The notes under the pieces: model-generated
The model's database searches: none
Seen by the model: the letters and a program-made list of their open reading frames with translations, nothing else
Told to the model about the DNA's origin: nothing
Position numbers and translations under genes: made by a program
Shown here: positions 1 through 8,244 of the stretch, one piece after another
Layout of the letters: each line of letters opens with the position of its first letter
Position numbering within the stretch: the first letter of the stretch is position 1
Assembly: GCA_012513595.1 (NCBI GenBank)
Contig: JAAZBY010000111.1
Location: 1 to 37,857, forward strand
Source of the DNA: Chloroflexota bacterium
GTDB lineage: Bacteria; Chloroflexota; Anaerolineae; UBA1429
Direction of reading: 5' to 3'
DNA: 37,857 bases

Positions 1-244
1 CCTCGGGCCAGCCGCGCTCCTCGAGGATGGCGACACCGGCGAGCGGGTGCTCGTCGGCCGTGGGGTGCTGCTCATAGTCAAAGTCGTGGATGAGGCCGGT
101 GGCCGCCCACAGCTCTTCGTCCTCGCCATATTGCCGCGCGTAGGCGCGCATGGCCGCTTCCACAGCCAGAGCATGCTTGAGCAGGCTGGGGGTCTTGGTG
201 TATTCGTTCAGCAGGTTCCAGGCATCTTCTCTGGTATGTTTCAA
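1..244 (-). CDS. HD-domain phosphohydrolase, 3' end cut by window edge
   Basis: The reverse strand opens with a TTG codon at 244, 7 nt behind an AGGGAG ribosome site, and reads 81 residues without a stop to the window edge. The product begins LKHTREDAWNLLNEYT. It carries a histidine in LLKHALAVEAAMRAYA and the HD pair in GLIHDFDYEQHP, which are the first metal-ligand elements of the HD/HDIG superfamily of metal-dependent phosphohydrolases. The gene starts 19 nt after rph, so it is very likely the last visible cistron of the plsC-ybeY-iorAB-rph operon. The substrate is unknown; small HD proteins of this kind are usually annotated only as predicted hydrolases. The C-terminal half is missing from the window. 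Confidence 0.8.
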   Translation of the reverse strand, partial: MKHTREDAWNLLNEYTKTPSLLKHALAVEAAMRAYARQYGEDEELWAATGLIHDFDYEQHPTADEHPLAGVAILEERGWPE

Positions 245-263
245 CGGAATGCTCCCTGTTCGT

Positions 264-983
264 CTATGGTCCCTGCGTACTCAGGGCGCGACGCTGCACC
301 GCCTGCAGTTCGGCGATGCCCCGGCGCGCCAGGGCCAGCAGCTCGCTGAGGCGCGCCTCCGAGAAGGGGCTGCCCTCAGCGGTGCCCTGCACCTCGATGA
401 ACTCGCCCGCCCCGTTCATCACCACGTTGAGGTCCACGTCGGCACGAGCGTCCTCCTGGTAACAGAGGTCCAGGAGCGCCTCGCCGCCCACCAGGCCCAC
501 GCTCACGGCCGCCACCGGAGAGCCCCACACGGCGGGGGGCACCTCTCCGCTCTGGACAAGCCCTTCCAGGGCCAGCGCCAAGGCCACGTAGCCGCCGGTG
601 ACGGCGGCCGTGCGGGTGCCGCCGTCGGCGACGATGACGTCGCAATCCACCGTGATCATACGCTCGCCGAGTGCGGTGAGGTCCACGGCGGCGCGCAGCG
701 CCCGGCCGATCAGTCGCTGGATTTCCTGGGTCCTGCCGGAGAGCGTCGTGCGCTCGCGGGCGTGCCGCGTGGTGGTGGCGCGGGGCAACATGGCATACTC
801 GCCCGTAATCCATCCGCGTCCGCGGCCCACCAGCCAGTCCGGCACCTTGGGTTCCACACTGGCCGCACACAGGACGCGCGTCTTGCCGCAGGAGATCAGC
901 GCCGAGCCCTCGGCATATTCCTGAACGCCCGTCTCGATGGACAGGCTCCTGAGTTGGTCGTTAGCACGGGCGTCAATGCGCAT
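264..983 (-). CDS. rph: Ribonuclease PH
   Basis: 239 residues, the usual full length. The start [19 protein letters not shown] matches the family's R.DGR..DQLR opening. The middle keeps the phosphate/RNA-binding core ([18 protein letters not shown], then [19 protein letters not shown]), and the C-terminus has [19 protein letters not shown], all typical of the RNase PH fold. The enzyme trims the 3' ends of tRNA precursors phosphorolytically in the cytoplasm. The ATG lies 3 nt after the iorB stop codon, so the gene is probably translated from the same message. It belongs to the minus-strand operon with ybeY, another RNA-maturation gene. The identification is secure. Confidence 0.96.
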   Translation of the reverse strand: MRIDARANDQLRSLSIETGVQEYAEGSALISCGKTRVLCAASVEPKVPDWLVGRGRGWITGEYAMLPRATTTRHARERTTLSGRTQEIQRLIGRALRAAVDLTALGERMITVDCDVIVADGGTRTAAVTGGYVALALALEGLVQSGEVPPAVWGSPVAAVSVGLVGGEALLDLCYQEDARADVDLNVVMNGAGEFIEVQGTAEGSPFSEARLSELLALARRGIAELQAVQRRALSTQGP

Positions 984-986
984 CGT

Positions 987-1598
987 TCAGCCTTCCACAT
1001 AGGCGCGGCCGGCGCGGAATGCCGCCTGGTTCAGTGCCAGGTAGCGCTCCGGAACCCGCCGGGCGATCGTCCGCAGCCAGATGGCCGGGTCTACGTGCAG
1101 CTCCGTCGATAGCGCCCCCAACAATACGACGTTGCTCACCCGCACCTGTCCCAGCTCTTGGGCGATCCTCATGGCCGGCACCAGGCGCACGCGGAGATGA
1201 TCGCCGTAGGCGGCCCGCTCCTGTTCGGCGCTGGGGTACACGTCGTCGCCCGCCGTCACCGAGATCGGCGCGATGCGATAGTCGTTGACCAGGAGCACAC
1301 CCCCCGGCCGCAGCTGGTCCGCGTAGCGGAGCCCCTCCAGCCGCTCAAAGGCGACCATGATATCTGCCTCACCCCTGCCGATGATGGGCGAGTGGACCTT
1401 GGGCCCCCAGCGCACCTGGCTGACCACGCTGCCGCCGCGCTGGGCCATGCCGTGAATCTCTGACTTTTTGACGTCCAGACCCAGCTCCATGCCCACCAGG
1501 GCGATGATGTCGGCAGCGAGCAGGGTGCCCTGCCCGCCCACGCCGGTAAGCAGGATGTTGGTGGCCGGGTTCCCGGGTTGCCCGCGCTGTACGGCCAT
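987..1598 (-). CDS. iorB: Indolepyruvate:ferredoxin oxidoreductase, beta subunit
   Basis: 203 residues from the ATG at 1598, which overlaps the iorA stop by one base (TGATG) and so implies translational coupling. The N-terminus ILLTGVGGQGTLLAADI is the nucleotide/CoA-type loop of the pyruvate-ferredoxin-oxidoreductase gamma domain. SEIHGMAQRGGSVVSQVRWG follows, a signature of IorB. With IorA it oxidatively decarboxylates aryl pyruvates from aromatic amino acids to aryl-acetyl-CoA, reducing ferredoxin. A longer in-frame start further upstream would lie inside iorA and has no matching homology, so I reject it. The enzyme is typical of anaerobic amino-acid or peptide metabolism. Confidence 0.93.
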   Translation of the reverse strand: MAVQRGQPGNPATNILLTGVGGQGTLLAADIIALVGMELGLDVKKSEIHGMAQRGGSVVSQVRWGPKVHSPIIGRGEADIMVAFERLEGLRYADQLRPGGVLLVNDYRIAPISVTAGDDVYPSAEQERAAYGDHLRVRLVPAMRIAQELGQVRVSNVVLLGALSTELHVDPAIWLRTIARRVPERYLALNQAAFRAGRAYVEG

Positions 1599-3403
1599 CA
1601 GACGACCTCCTCGCTTTCCAGGACGGGACGTACGATGGCGGCCGCCGAGCACACCTGGGCGCAGATCCCGCAACCAGTGCAGAGCAGAGGATCGATGGCC
1701 GTCTTGGGGCGCCCCGTCCTGGCGTGGACAAGGTCCGACTTGACCAGGGCCGGGCAGCCCAGCCGCCGACAGGCCCCGCAGGCCAGGCACTTGTCGGCAT
1801 CCACAGCCAGCGCGTGGTAGGCGCGGCGCTGCTCAGGCAGGAGCGCACAGGCGCGCCGCGAGATCACCACGGCCGGCTCGCCCGCGGTGAGGCTGGCCCT
1901 CAGGGCGGCCTCCACCGCGGCCAAATCGTAGGGATCCACCGTGACCACTCGCTCGATCCCGAGGGCGCGCACCAGGGGCTCGAGTTCCACCGCGCCCGTT
2001 TCCTGCTGCTGCAGGGTGATGCCTGTGCCAGGGTTGGGTTGGTGCCCCGTCATCGCCGTGGTGCGGTTATCCACGATGATCGTGACAGTGTTGGAGCGGT
2101 TGTAGGCCACGTTCAGCAGCGCGGGGATGCCGCTGTGGAAGAAGGTCGAGTCCCCAATGATGGCGACGTTCTGCTCGCGGATGCCCGCCTTGCCGACGCC
2201 ATGGGCCTGGCCGATGCTGGCCCCCATGCAACCGGTGGTGTGCAGGGCGCCGAGCGGCGGCAGGTACCCCAACGTGTAGCAGCCGATATCTCCGTTCACC
2301 ACCAGCCGGAGCTTGCGCGCCACGGCAAAGATGCCCCGGTGTGGGCAGCCCGGGCAGAGGAGCGGTGGCCGCGGCGGGAGGGCGGGCAGGTCCAGCGTCA
2401 GCCTCTCTGGCAGGGCCTCGGCGGCCAGGAGCCCGGCCACGGCGGCAGCGCTGCGCACCGCGTCGGGGCTGAGCTCCCCGATCAGCGGAAAGATGCTCTT
2501 CCCCTCGCAGGGGATGCCGAGTAGACGGATCTCTTCCTCGATGACGGGATCCAGCTCCTCCACCACCACCAACCGGTCCACCTGGCGGGCGAACTCGCGC
2601 ACCATCTCGGCCGGCAGCGGATAGGTCAGCCCAAGGCGCAGGACGGAGGCGTCGGGGAGCACCTCGCGGACGTACTGGTAGGCGGCGCCGTTGGTGACGA
2701 TGCCGAGGGAGCGGTCGCGCCACTCCAGCCGGTTCACGTCCAGCGATTCGGCGCGCTCGGCCAGCCGCCGAACGCGCTCCTCCATGATCGGGCGACGACG
2801 GCGGGCGTTAGCCGGGGCCATGACGTACTTGGCAGCGTCGACCCGGTAGGAGGGGGCCTCGTCGGGGGCTGTGGCAGAGCGGTCCGGCCCCAGCGCGACG
2901 ATGCTGTGCGAATGGGCGATCCGCGTGGTCAGCCGCAGGAGCACGGGGGTGTCGTACTCCTCGCTGAGGGCCAGGGCCAGGGGAACCATCTCCTTGGCTT
3001 CCTGGCTATCAGACGGTTCGAGGCAGGGCACCCGGGCGAACTTGGCGAAGCGCCGGGTATCCTGCTCACCCTGCGAGCTGTGTAGGCCAGGGTCATCGGC
3101 CACCACGATCACCAGGCCGGCCTCCAGGCCGGTCACGGCGACGTAAAAGAGCGAATCGGCGGCCACGTTCAGGCCAACGTGCTTCATTACCGCCAGGGAG
3201 CGGGCCCCCGCATAGGCTGCGCCGATGGCCACGTCAAGGGCCACTTTCTCGTTCGGGCACCACTCCGCATAGACGCCGGGCATGGGCGCCAAGGTCTCTA
3301 GGATCTCAGTGCTGGGGGTACCGGGGTAGCCCGCAGCCACGCGGATCTCGGCCTCCCAGGCGCCGCGCGCCACGGCCTCATTTCCGGAGAGAAGTTGCTT
3401 CAC
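1598..3403 (-). CDS. iorA: Indolepyruvate:ferredoxin oxidoreductase, alpha subunit
   Basis: 601 residues from GTG 3403, chosen because GGGAGG lies 7 nt upstream and the protein then begins VKQLLSGNEAVARGAWEA, the normal IorA opening. An upstream ATG at 3496 would run into ybeY. The order is a pyrimidine-binding domain (GYPGTPSTEILETL), the transketolase-like middle, and a TPP-binding domain (GDIGCYTLGYLPPL and GDSTFFHSGIPALLN). The C-terminal ferredoxin domain has CLACGACRRLGC and CTGCGICAQVC, consistent with [4Fe-4S] clusters. Together with IorB it forms the complete enzyme. The gene follows ybeY by 32 nt. Confidence 0.95.
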   Translation of the reverse strand: MKQLLSGNEAVARGAWEAEIRVAAGYPGTPSTEILETLAPMPGVYAEWCPNEKVALDVAIGAAYAGARSLAVMKHVGLNVAADSLFYVAVTGLEAGLVIVVADDPGLHSSQGEQDTRRFAKFARVPCLEPSDSQEAKEMVPLALALSEEYDTPVLLRLTTRIAHSHSIVALGPDRSATAPDEAPSYRVDAAKYVMAPANARRRRPIMEERVRRLAERAESLDVNRLEWRDRSLGIVTNGAAYQYVREVLPDASVLRLGLTYPLPAEMVREFARQVDRLVVVEELDPVIEEEIRLLGIPCEGKSIFPLIGELSPDAVRSAAAVAGLLAAEALPERLTLDLPALPPRPPLLCPGCPHRGIFAVARKLRLVVNGDIGCYTLGYLPPLGALHTTGCMGASIGQAHGVGKAGIREQNVAIIGDSTFFHSGIPALLNVAYNRSNTVTIIVDNRTTAMTGHQPNPGTGITLQQQETGAVELEPLVRALGIERVVTVDPYDLAAVEAALRASLTAGEPAVVISRRACALLPEQRRAYHALAVDADKCLACGACRRLGCPALVKSDLVHARTGRPKTAIDPLLCTGCGICAQVCSAAAIVRPVLESEEVV

Positions 3404-3435
3404 AGTCAGTCCTCCCAGCGGGCGCTGCGGGCCGC

Positions 3436-3909
3436 TCAAAGGTCGCGCGGCGGCGCAAGGCCGAGGCGCGCCAGGATGCTCTCCTGAACCGCCCACATGG
3501 CGCGCTGCTGCTCGGGCGTGGCGTGATCGTACCCCACCAGGTGCAGGCAGCCGTGGGCAACGAGCAGGGCCAGCTCGGCACGCAAAGTGCCCCCACGTTC
3601 CGCCGCCTGCCGCTGGGCGGTGGGCAGTGAGATGATCACATCGCCCAGGTACGGGGGCAGTCCTTCGGGCAGTACGAACTCGGGCCCTTCGGCGGCAGCA
3701 AAAGAGAGCACATCGGTGGGCTCGTCCATGCCGCGGAAGCCGCGATTCAGCTCGCGGATGCCGTCGTCCGTGGTGACGATGATCGCCATCTCGGCGTCGC
3801 CCGGCTGGCCCAGCTCGGCCAAGGCGTTGGCCGCCATGTCCCGCAGGTCGGCCACGGGGACGTCCAGCTGCAGGGCGGGGTCGACTTGTACATCTATGTC
3901 GTAGGGCAT
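3436..3909 (-). CDS. ybeY: Endoribonuclease YbeY (rRNA maturation factor)
   Basis: 157 residues with the zinc-binding signature HGCLHLVGYDH (His119, His123, His129), the hallmark of the YbeY/UPF0054 family. The preceding DEPTDVLSF and GDVIISL segments are also family-typical. The protein processes the 3' end of 16S rRNA and takes part in ribosome quality control. The ATG at 3909 sits close behind an AGAGG site. The gene lies 24 nt after plsC and 32 nt before iorA in the same minus-strand operon. Length and motifs are complete. Confidence 0.95.
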   Translation of the reverse strand: MPYDIDVQVDPALQLDVPVADLRDMAANALAELGQPGDAEMAIIVTTDDGIRELNRGFRGMDEPTDVLSFAAAEGPEFVLPEGLPPYLGDVIISLPTAQRQAAERGGTLRAELALLVAHGCLHLVGYDHATPEQQRAMWAVQESILARLGLAPPRDL

Positions 3910-3933
3910 GGACCTCTTCTGGGGCCTGGTCGG

Positions 3934-4659
3934 CTACCGCAGGGCAGCCAGTTCGTCGCTCTCGCCCGCCTCGAGCGCGGCAATGCGCTCGGCGTAGACC
4001 CCCCGGTATTCCTCAGGGAGCTCCCGGCCGAGGCGGAGCATGACGAGGTCGGCATAGCGCTGCAAGTCCTCGGTGCTGGCCTTGCCGTCGGTCTTGGGCA
4101 GGCGGAAGGGACGCCCGATCACGACGCGGCAGGTCGGGCGCCGGAAGTGCTTCCAGTCCCGCAGCCGTTCGACGCCCCACACGGTGACGGGCAGGATTGG
4201 CGCATCGCTGCGCGTGGCCAGGTAGGCGATACCCGGCTTGGCGCGCTGCAGGCTGTGCGTCTTGCTGCGCGTCCCCTCAGGGGCGATGGCCAGGGCCTTG
4301 TCCTCCTCGAGCACCGACAGGCAGGCACGTAGGGCCTGGCGGTCGACCTCGCCGCGCCGTACGAAGATCACCCCGGCCGAGCGCAGGAACCAGCCGACGA
4401 TGCCGGGCCTTTGCCATTTCTCGGCGGCCAGCGTCGTGATCTGGCGGGGCACCGCTGGCGCCGTGGCGAAGGGATCGAACAGGTGCAGATGGTTCACCGC
4501 CACGATGAGCCGGCCCGCCGGCGGGACGTTCTCTTGCCCGGTGACGCGGTAGTTGTACAGGATGCGCATGATCCAGGTGACCAGCCAGCGGAGCGCCCGG
4601 TACATGCGGGGGTCCGCTGAAAAGGCCACTGGACGGCTGGCTGCCGCCGAAACGCTCAT
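3934..4659 (-). CDS. plsC: 1-acyl-glycerol-3-phosphate acyltransferase family protein
   Basis: 241 residues from ATG 4659, which has AGGTGG 8 nt upstream; an in-frame GTG at 4671 is possible but lacks a ribosome site. The acyltransferase block I NHLHLFD (HX4D, catalytic His and Asp) lies near residue 57 and block III EGTRS near residue 128. A hydrophobic stretch (YRALRWLVTWIMRILYNY) near the N-terminus should anchor it to the membrane. Such enzymes acylate lysophosphatidic acid in phospholipid synthesis, although related proteins use other acceptors. It is the first gene of the operon and sits behind the promoter at 4739-4766. Confidence 0.88.
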   Translation of the reverse strand: MSVSAAASRPVAFSADPRMYRALRWLVTWIMRILYNYRVTGQENVPPAGRLIVAVNHLHLFDPFATAPAVPRQITTLAAEKWQRPGIVGWFLRSAGVIFVRRGEVDRQALRACLSVLEEDKALAIAPEGTRSKTHSLQRAKPGIAYLATRSDAPILPVTVWGVERLRDWKHFRRPTCRVVIGRPFRLPKTDGKASTEDLQRYADLVMLRLGRELPEEYRGVYAERIAALEAGESDELAALR

Positions 4660-4738
4660 ATGGTCGACCACCTCTCGCGCAATCTGTCAGCGTCCGCAGA
4701 GGGCCAGCACGCCCCTCCCGCGCCGATCGATAGGTAGG

Positions 4739-4766
4739 ATTGTACCACACTTTGCTTATGGCACAA
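4739..4766 (-). promoter_or_regulatory. Sigma-70-like promoter for the plsC-ybeY-iorAB-rph operon
   Basis: On the minus strand TTGTGC (4761-4766) is followed after 16 bp by TACAAT (4739-4744), one base from the consensus -10. Transcription would begin near 4732, giving a leader of about 70 nt before plsC. Read by eye; no expression data. Confidence 0.6.
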
Positions 4767-4894
4767 GGCGCCGCCGCCGCACACTCACAACGCCGCCCGC
4801 CCCGCCCCGGCGAGACGACCGTCTGCCGCACCGCGCGCCCTTCTGAAGGGCCAGCCATCGCCAGGGATCCGCCGGCCTGCCCTCCCTAGCGCGG

Positions 4895-4924
4895 TTGACA
4901 GGTGCCCCGCAACCATGGTACAAG
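4895..4924 (+). promoter_or_regulatory. Promoter for the ThuA-like gene
   Basis: A perfect TTGACA (4895-4900) is followed after 18 bp by TACAAG (4919-4924). The predicted start near 4931 leaves a leader of about 57 nt before the ATG at 4988. Confidence 0.55.
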
Positions 4925-4987
4925 GAGCCTGGCGGCTGTGCAGTCGTAAGGCAACAAGTCGTTGTCGACATCTACTGGAGGGGAGTC

Positions 4988-5635
4988 ATGAAGAGGGCGC
5001 TCATCGTACAGGGTGGCTGGCAAGGACACGAACCGAAGCAGGTGGCCGATATCCTGGCCAAGGCCCTGCGCGACAATGGCTTCGAGGTGGAGATCTCCGA
5101 TAGTCTCGATTCTTTCCGTGACGTCGAGGCGCTCAAGAAGCTGGACCTCATCGTCCCCGAATGGACCATGGGCAGCATCGAGCGCGAGCAGTTGATGCCG
5201 CTCCTCGAGGCGGTCCGGTCCGGCGTCGGCATTGCTGGCATCCACGGCGGCATGGGAGACTCGTTCCGGCAGGCCACCGAGTACCAGTTCATGGTCGGCG
5301 GCCAGTGGGTGGCACACCCCGGAGGCGATGGCATCAACTATACGGTGCACATCACCAACCACTCGGACCCGATCGTGGCTGGCCTGAAGGATTTCGACGT
5401 CTGCACTGAGCAGTACCTGATGCACGTCGACCCCGGAAACACCGTGCTCGCGGTGACCATGTTTGGCGCCGTGCCCAACCCGGTGACCTGGACCAAGTAC
5501 TATGGCAAGGGGCGGGTGTTCTACTGCTCGCTCGGCCATCACGCCGACGTGTTCGACCAGGATCCCCAGATTCTGACCATGGTGACCCGCGGCATGCTGT
5601 GGGCCGCCGAGAGCAAGAAGGCCGCCGGCCTGTAG
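4988..5635 (+). CDS. ThuA-like domain protein (glutamine-amidotransferase fold)
   Basis: 215 residues from ATG 4988, preceded by the strong site GGAGGGGA; a longer in-frame start at 4895 falls on the promoter and is rejected. The protein shows the ThuA family pattern: RALIVQGGWQGHEP at the N-terminus, GIAGIHGGMGDSF in the middle, HITNHSDPIVAGLKDF, and GRVFYCSLGHHADVF near the end. ThuA-like proteins have a class I glutamine-amidotransferase-like fold and are linked to trehalose and other sugar utilisation, but their reaction is mostly unknown. The gene stands alone between its own promoter and a strong hairpin terminator. Confidence 0.85.
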   Translation: MKRALIVQGGWQGHEPKQVADILAKALRDNGFEVEISDSLDSFRDVEALKKLDLIVPEWTMGSIEREQLMPLLEAVRSGVGIAGIHGGMGDSFRQATEYQFMVGGQWVAHPGGDGINYTVHITNHSDPIVAGLKDFDVCTEQYLMHVDPGNTVLAVTMFGAVPNPVTWTKYYGKGRVFYCSLGHHADVFDQDPQILTMVTRGMLWAAESKKAAGL

Positions 5636-5653
5636 CAGCGGGCGGAAGGACCA

Positions 5654-5692
5654 CCAAGCCCCGCCTCCCTTTGAAAGGGAGGCGGGGCTTGG
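5654..5692. terminator. Bidirectional terminator, 19-bp perfect dyad
   Basis: Arms 5654-5672 and 5674-5692 are perfect reverse complements around one central base; in practice the centre TTTGAAA forms the loop. It lies between the convergent ThuA-like gene (ends 5635) and ecfT (ends 5696), so it probably ends transcription from both sides. Confidence 0.75.
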
Positions 5693-5695
5693 CCA

Positions 5696-6514
5696 TTACT
5701 GGCCCCGGCTCACCAGTCGCAGCGCCTCGGCGCCAAACCCGTGGGCCAGCCGTGCGTAGAGGAGCCCGGCCGCGCTCACCAGGATGACCGCGCTGCAGAC
5801 CAGGTCGGTCCGGCGAAAGTTCAGCTCGCGCAGGTAGGTGCGCCGCGGCACTGCGCCGAGAGCCCGCGCCTCCAGCGCCCGCGAAACGTTGTCGGCCGTG
5901 CGCAACGAGGCGATGATCATGGCCACCAGGATGGGCGCGTAGCGGCGCGCCCGCGCCAACGGGTTCCCCGCGGCAAGGTCGAGCGCCCGCGCCTGCTGCG
6001 CCTCCGAGATGGATCGTAGGGTGAGGGCCATGGTTGGCAGGTAGCGCAGGGCCATGGCCAGCACCAGGCCCCACTCGAAGGGCAACCCCAGAGCCACCAG
6101 GCTGCGCACCAGAGTGGCCTGGTCCGTGGTAAACAGCCAAGTAAAGACGGCCCAGGCCAGCACCCCCACCCGCAGCCCCACAGCCACCCCTTGGGCGATA
6201 TTGGCCGGCCCGATGCGCACTACCCAGAAGGAGACGAGCGCGCGCCCCGGCGTCGGGTACACCAGCATCCACAGGACGGCCACGCTGAGCATCGGGAAGG
6301 CGGTCATCCGCCACACCCAGGCCAGCCTCTCTCGTGAGATGCCGCTGGCCCGTAGCGCCATTTGGAGCGCCACCAGCGCCACCAGCATCACCCAGACGTT
6401 GGCGTAGGCGATCACCACGGCCGTCACGCTCAGCGCCATGAACAGCTTGACGCGGGCATCCAGCCGGTGCAGTGCCGAGTCCCCGGGCTGGTACAGATCA
6501 TAGAGGGCGGGCAC
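5696..6514 (-). CDS. ecfT: ECF transporter transmembrane subunit EcfT
   Basis: 272 residues from GTG 6514, 6 nt behind GGAGG and overlapping the upstream ATPase gene by 17 nt. The protein starts VPALYDLYQPGDSALHRLDARVKL, a typical EcfT opening, and has about five to six hydrophobic segments. The cytoplasmic coupling helices carry the two Ala-Arg-Ala/Gly elements (AQQARALDL and ALEARALGA) that dock into the ATPases. EcfT links the ATP-driven motor to the substrate-binding S component. It is the last gene of the importer operon and ends just before the terminator at 5654-5692. Confidence 0.9.
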   Translation of the reverse strand: MPALYDLYQPGDSALHRLDARVKLFMALSVTAVVIAYANVWVMLVALVALQMALRASGISRERLAWVWRMTAFPMLSVAVLWMLVYPTPGRALVSFWVVRIGPANIAQGVAVGLRVGVLAWAVFTWLFTTDQATLVRSLVALGLPFEWGLVLAMALRYLPTMALTLRSISEAQQARALDLAAGNPLARARRYAPILVAMIIASLRTADNVSRALEARALGAVPRRTYLRELNFRRTDLVCSAVILVSAAGLLYARLAHGFGAEALRLVSRGQ

Positions 6515-7346
6515 GGCGCACCTCCAGGGCCTCGTCGTAGGCGCGGCAGAACTCATCTACCGTGAGCAGGTCCGGGGCCAGCCCCTGGGGAGCCAGGCGT
6601 CTGGCCAGCCGGGTGACCTGGGGCGGCGCGATGTGCGCCGTGTGCATGGCGCGCGCGTGGGCCAGGATGTCGCGGGTGGCGCCCTGGGCCAGCACGCGCC
6701 CCTCGTGCATCACGATCGTCTCCGGCGCGTGCTCCGCCACGATGCGCATGTCGTGCGTCACCAGCAGGATGGTGTGCCCGGCGCCATGCAGGCCCAGGAT
6801 GAGGTGCATCAGATCCTCGGAACTGCGCCGGTCCAGGCCGTTGGTGGGCTCGTCGAGCACCAGAATCGGCGGGCGCATGGCATAGACCGAGGCGACCGTC
6901 ACCTTGCGACGCAGCCCAAAGCCCAGGACGGCCGGGGGTGCCTCGGCATATTCGGCCAGCCCGAAAACCCTCAGAGCCTCGGCCGTCCGTTCCCGGATGA
7001 CCTCATCGCTGAGGCCCAGGTTGCGCAGCCCAAAGCCGATCTCCTCACGGGTGGTGCCGGCAAAGATCTGATGATCGGGGTTCTGAAAGACATAGCCCAC
7101 CGTCAAGGCCAGCCGGGCCACCGGCGTCGTAGCGGTGTCTTGCCCGGCGACGATGACCCGCCCCGAGGTGGGCCGCAGCAGCCCGTTCACGTGCTTGACC
7201 AGGGTAGTCTTGCCCGAGCCGTTCTGCCCGATGATGGCCACAAAGGCGTTCTCGGCAATGGTGAGGTCCACGCCATCCAGAGCCGGCACCCCCTCCTCGT
7301 AGGCGTGGCGCAGGTCTTGTATGCGGATGAGCGGCTCACGGTTCAT
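6498..7346 (-). CDS. ECF transporter ATPase with altered signature motif
   Basis: 282 residues. Walker A is GQNGSGKTT, the Q-loop is in VFQNPDHQIFAGT, Walker B is ILVLDEPTNGLD, and the switch histidine is in LLVTHDM. The ABC signature, usually LSGGQ or LGKGE, reads LGFGL here, so this half of the composite ATP site may be weak. The C-terminal tail (about residues 230-282) is longer than in simple ABC ATPases. It overlaps the preceding ATPase gene by 4 nt (ATGA) and ecfT by 17 nt. It should pair with that ATPase as the EcfA-EcfA' dimer that powers import. Confidence 0.9.
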   Translation of the reverse strand: MNREPLIRIQDLRHAYEEGVPALDGVDLTIAENAFVAIIGQNGSGKTTLVKHVNGLLRPTSGRVIVAGQDTATTPVARLALTVGYVFQNPDHQIFAGTTREEIGFGLRNLGLSDEVIRERTAEALRVFGLAEYAEAPPAVLGFGLRRKVTVASVYAMRPPILVLDEPTNGLDRRSSEDLMHLILGLHGAGHTILLVTHDMRIVAEHAPETIVMHEGRVLAQGATRDILAHARAMHTAHIAPPQVTRLARRLAPQGLAPDLLTVDEFCRAYDEALEVRRARPL

Positions 7347-8218
7347 GATGGCGGCGCCCCCCGGTCCAGTCGCTGGCGCAGGGCCGTGACGGCCTCCTCC
7401 AGGCGCACCACGCGCAGATCGTCATCGTGGGTACGGTTCAGGCATAGGGCCACCTCCGTCACCTGCGGGGAAACCAGGCCCGCCGCGCTCAGCAAGTCGA
7501 CGTCGGCAAAGATCGCCTGCGGCTCATCCGCCCGGGCGATGCGCCCCTCCAGCAGGATCGCCACCCGGTCGGAGAACTCGGCCACCTGCTCCGAATCGTG
7601 GCTGGCCATGACGATGGTCATGGCGCGCTCGCTGGCCAGCCGGCGGATGGCGGCGAACACCTCCTGCTGGCCGATTGGGTCGAGGCTGGCAGTGGGCTCG
7701 TCGAGGATCAGTACCTCGGGGAGGAGGGTCAGCGCCGCGGCGATGGCCACTCGCTGCTTCTGCCCTCCCGATAGCTGGGTGGGCGGGCGCTGCCGGTGCC
7801 GGGCCATGCCCACCGTCTCCAGCGCCCAGGAGATGCGCTCGGCGATCTCGGCCGGCGGCACGCCGAGGTTTTCGGGGCCAAAGGCCAGCTCGTCCTCCAC
7901 GGTCGCGCAGAAGAACTGGCTGTCAGGATCCTGGAAGACCATGCCCACCTGCCGGGCCAGTTGCGCGACGGGGGTCTCTCGCGTGTCGTGCCCGAGGATC
8001 AGCGCCTGCCCGCGAAAGACGCCGCCGGTAGCGCGGGGCACCAGGCCATTCATGGCCATACACAGGGTCGTCTTGCCGGCGCCGGTGGCGCCCATCAGAG
8101 AGAGGAACTCACCCCGCTCGGCCCGCAGAGACACATCAGTCAGCACCTCTACCGGGGCGCCGCCCGGCGTCAGCGGCGGATAGGCATAGTAGAGGTGTTC
8201 CAGGATGATGGCAGGCAA
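7343..8218 (-). CDS. ECF transporter ATPase, canonical motifs
   Basis: 291 residues from TTG 8218, chosen because AGGAG lies 6 nt upstream and the protein then starts LPAIILEHLYYAYPP, the normal beginning of the nucleotide-binding domain. An earlier in-frame ATG at 8455 lies inside the S-component gene. Walker A is GATGAGKTT, the Q-loop is VFQDPDSQFF, the signature is the complete LSGGQKQRV, Walker B is VLILDEPTASLDP, and the switch histidine is in VMASHDSEQ. It forms the catalytic heterodimer with the next ATPase, to which it is coupled by an ATGA overlap. Confidence 0.92.
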   Translation of the reverse strand: MPAIILEHLYYAYPPLTPGGAPVEVLTDVSLRAERGEFLSLMGATGAGKTTLCMAMNGLVPRATGGVFRGQALILGHDTRETPVAQLARQVGMVFQDPDSQFFCATVEDELAFGPENLGVPPAEIAERISWALETVGMARHRQRPPTQLSGGQKQRVAIAAALTLLPEVLILDEPTASLDPIGQQEVFAAIRRLASERAMTIVMASHDSEQVAEFSDRVAILLEGRIARADEPQAIFADVDLLSAAGLVSPQVTEVALCLNRTHDDDLRVVRLEEAVTALRQRLDRGAPPS

Positions 8219-8244
8219 GGCTTGCTCCTGACCGCAGGGGCGGG

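Larger units (their letters stand above)
4660..4987. other. Divergent intergenic region, 328 bp
   Basis: This gap separates plsC (minus) from the ThuA-like gene (plus). It contains one promoter candidate for each direction (4739-4766 minus, 4895-4924 plus). I see no convincing reading frame, RNA gene or repeat in the rest. Confidence 0.6.

Noticed and set aside
6633..8183. 516-codon open frame on the plus strand across the ECF ATPase genes
   Set aside because: It is antisense to two genes with intact ABC motifs; long spurious frames are expected at this GC content, and its protein has no recognisable motif.
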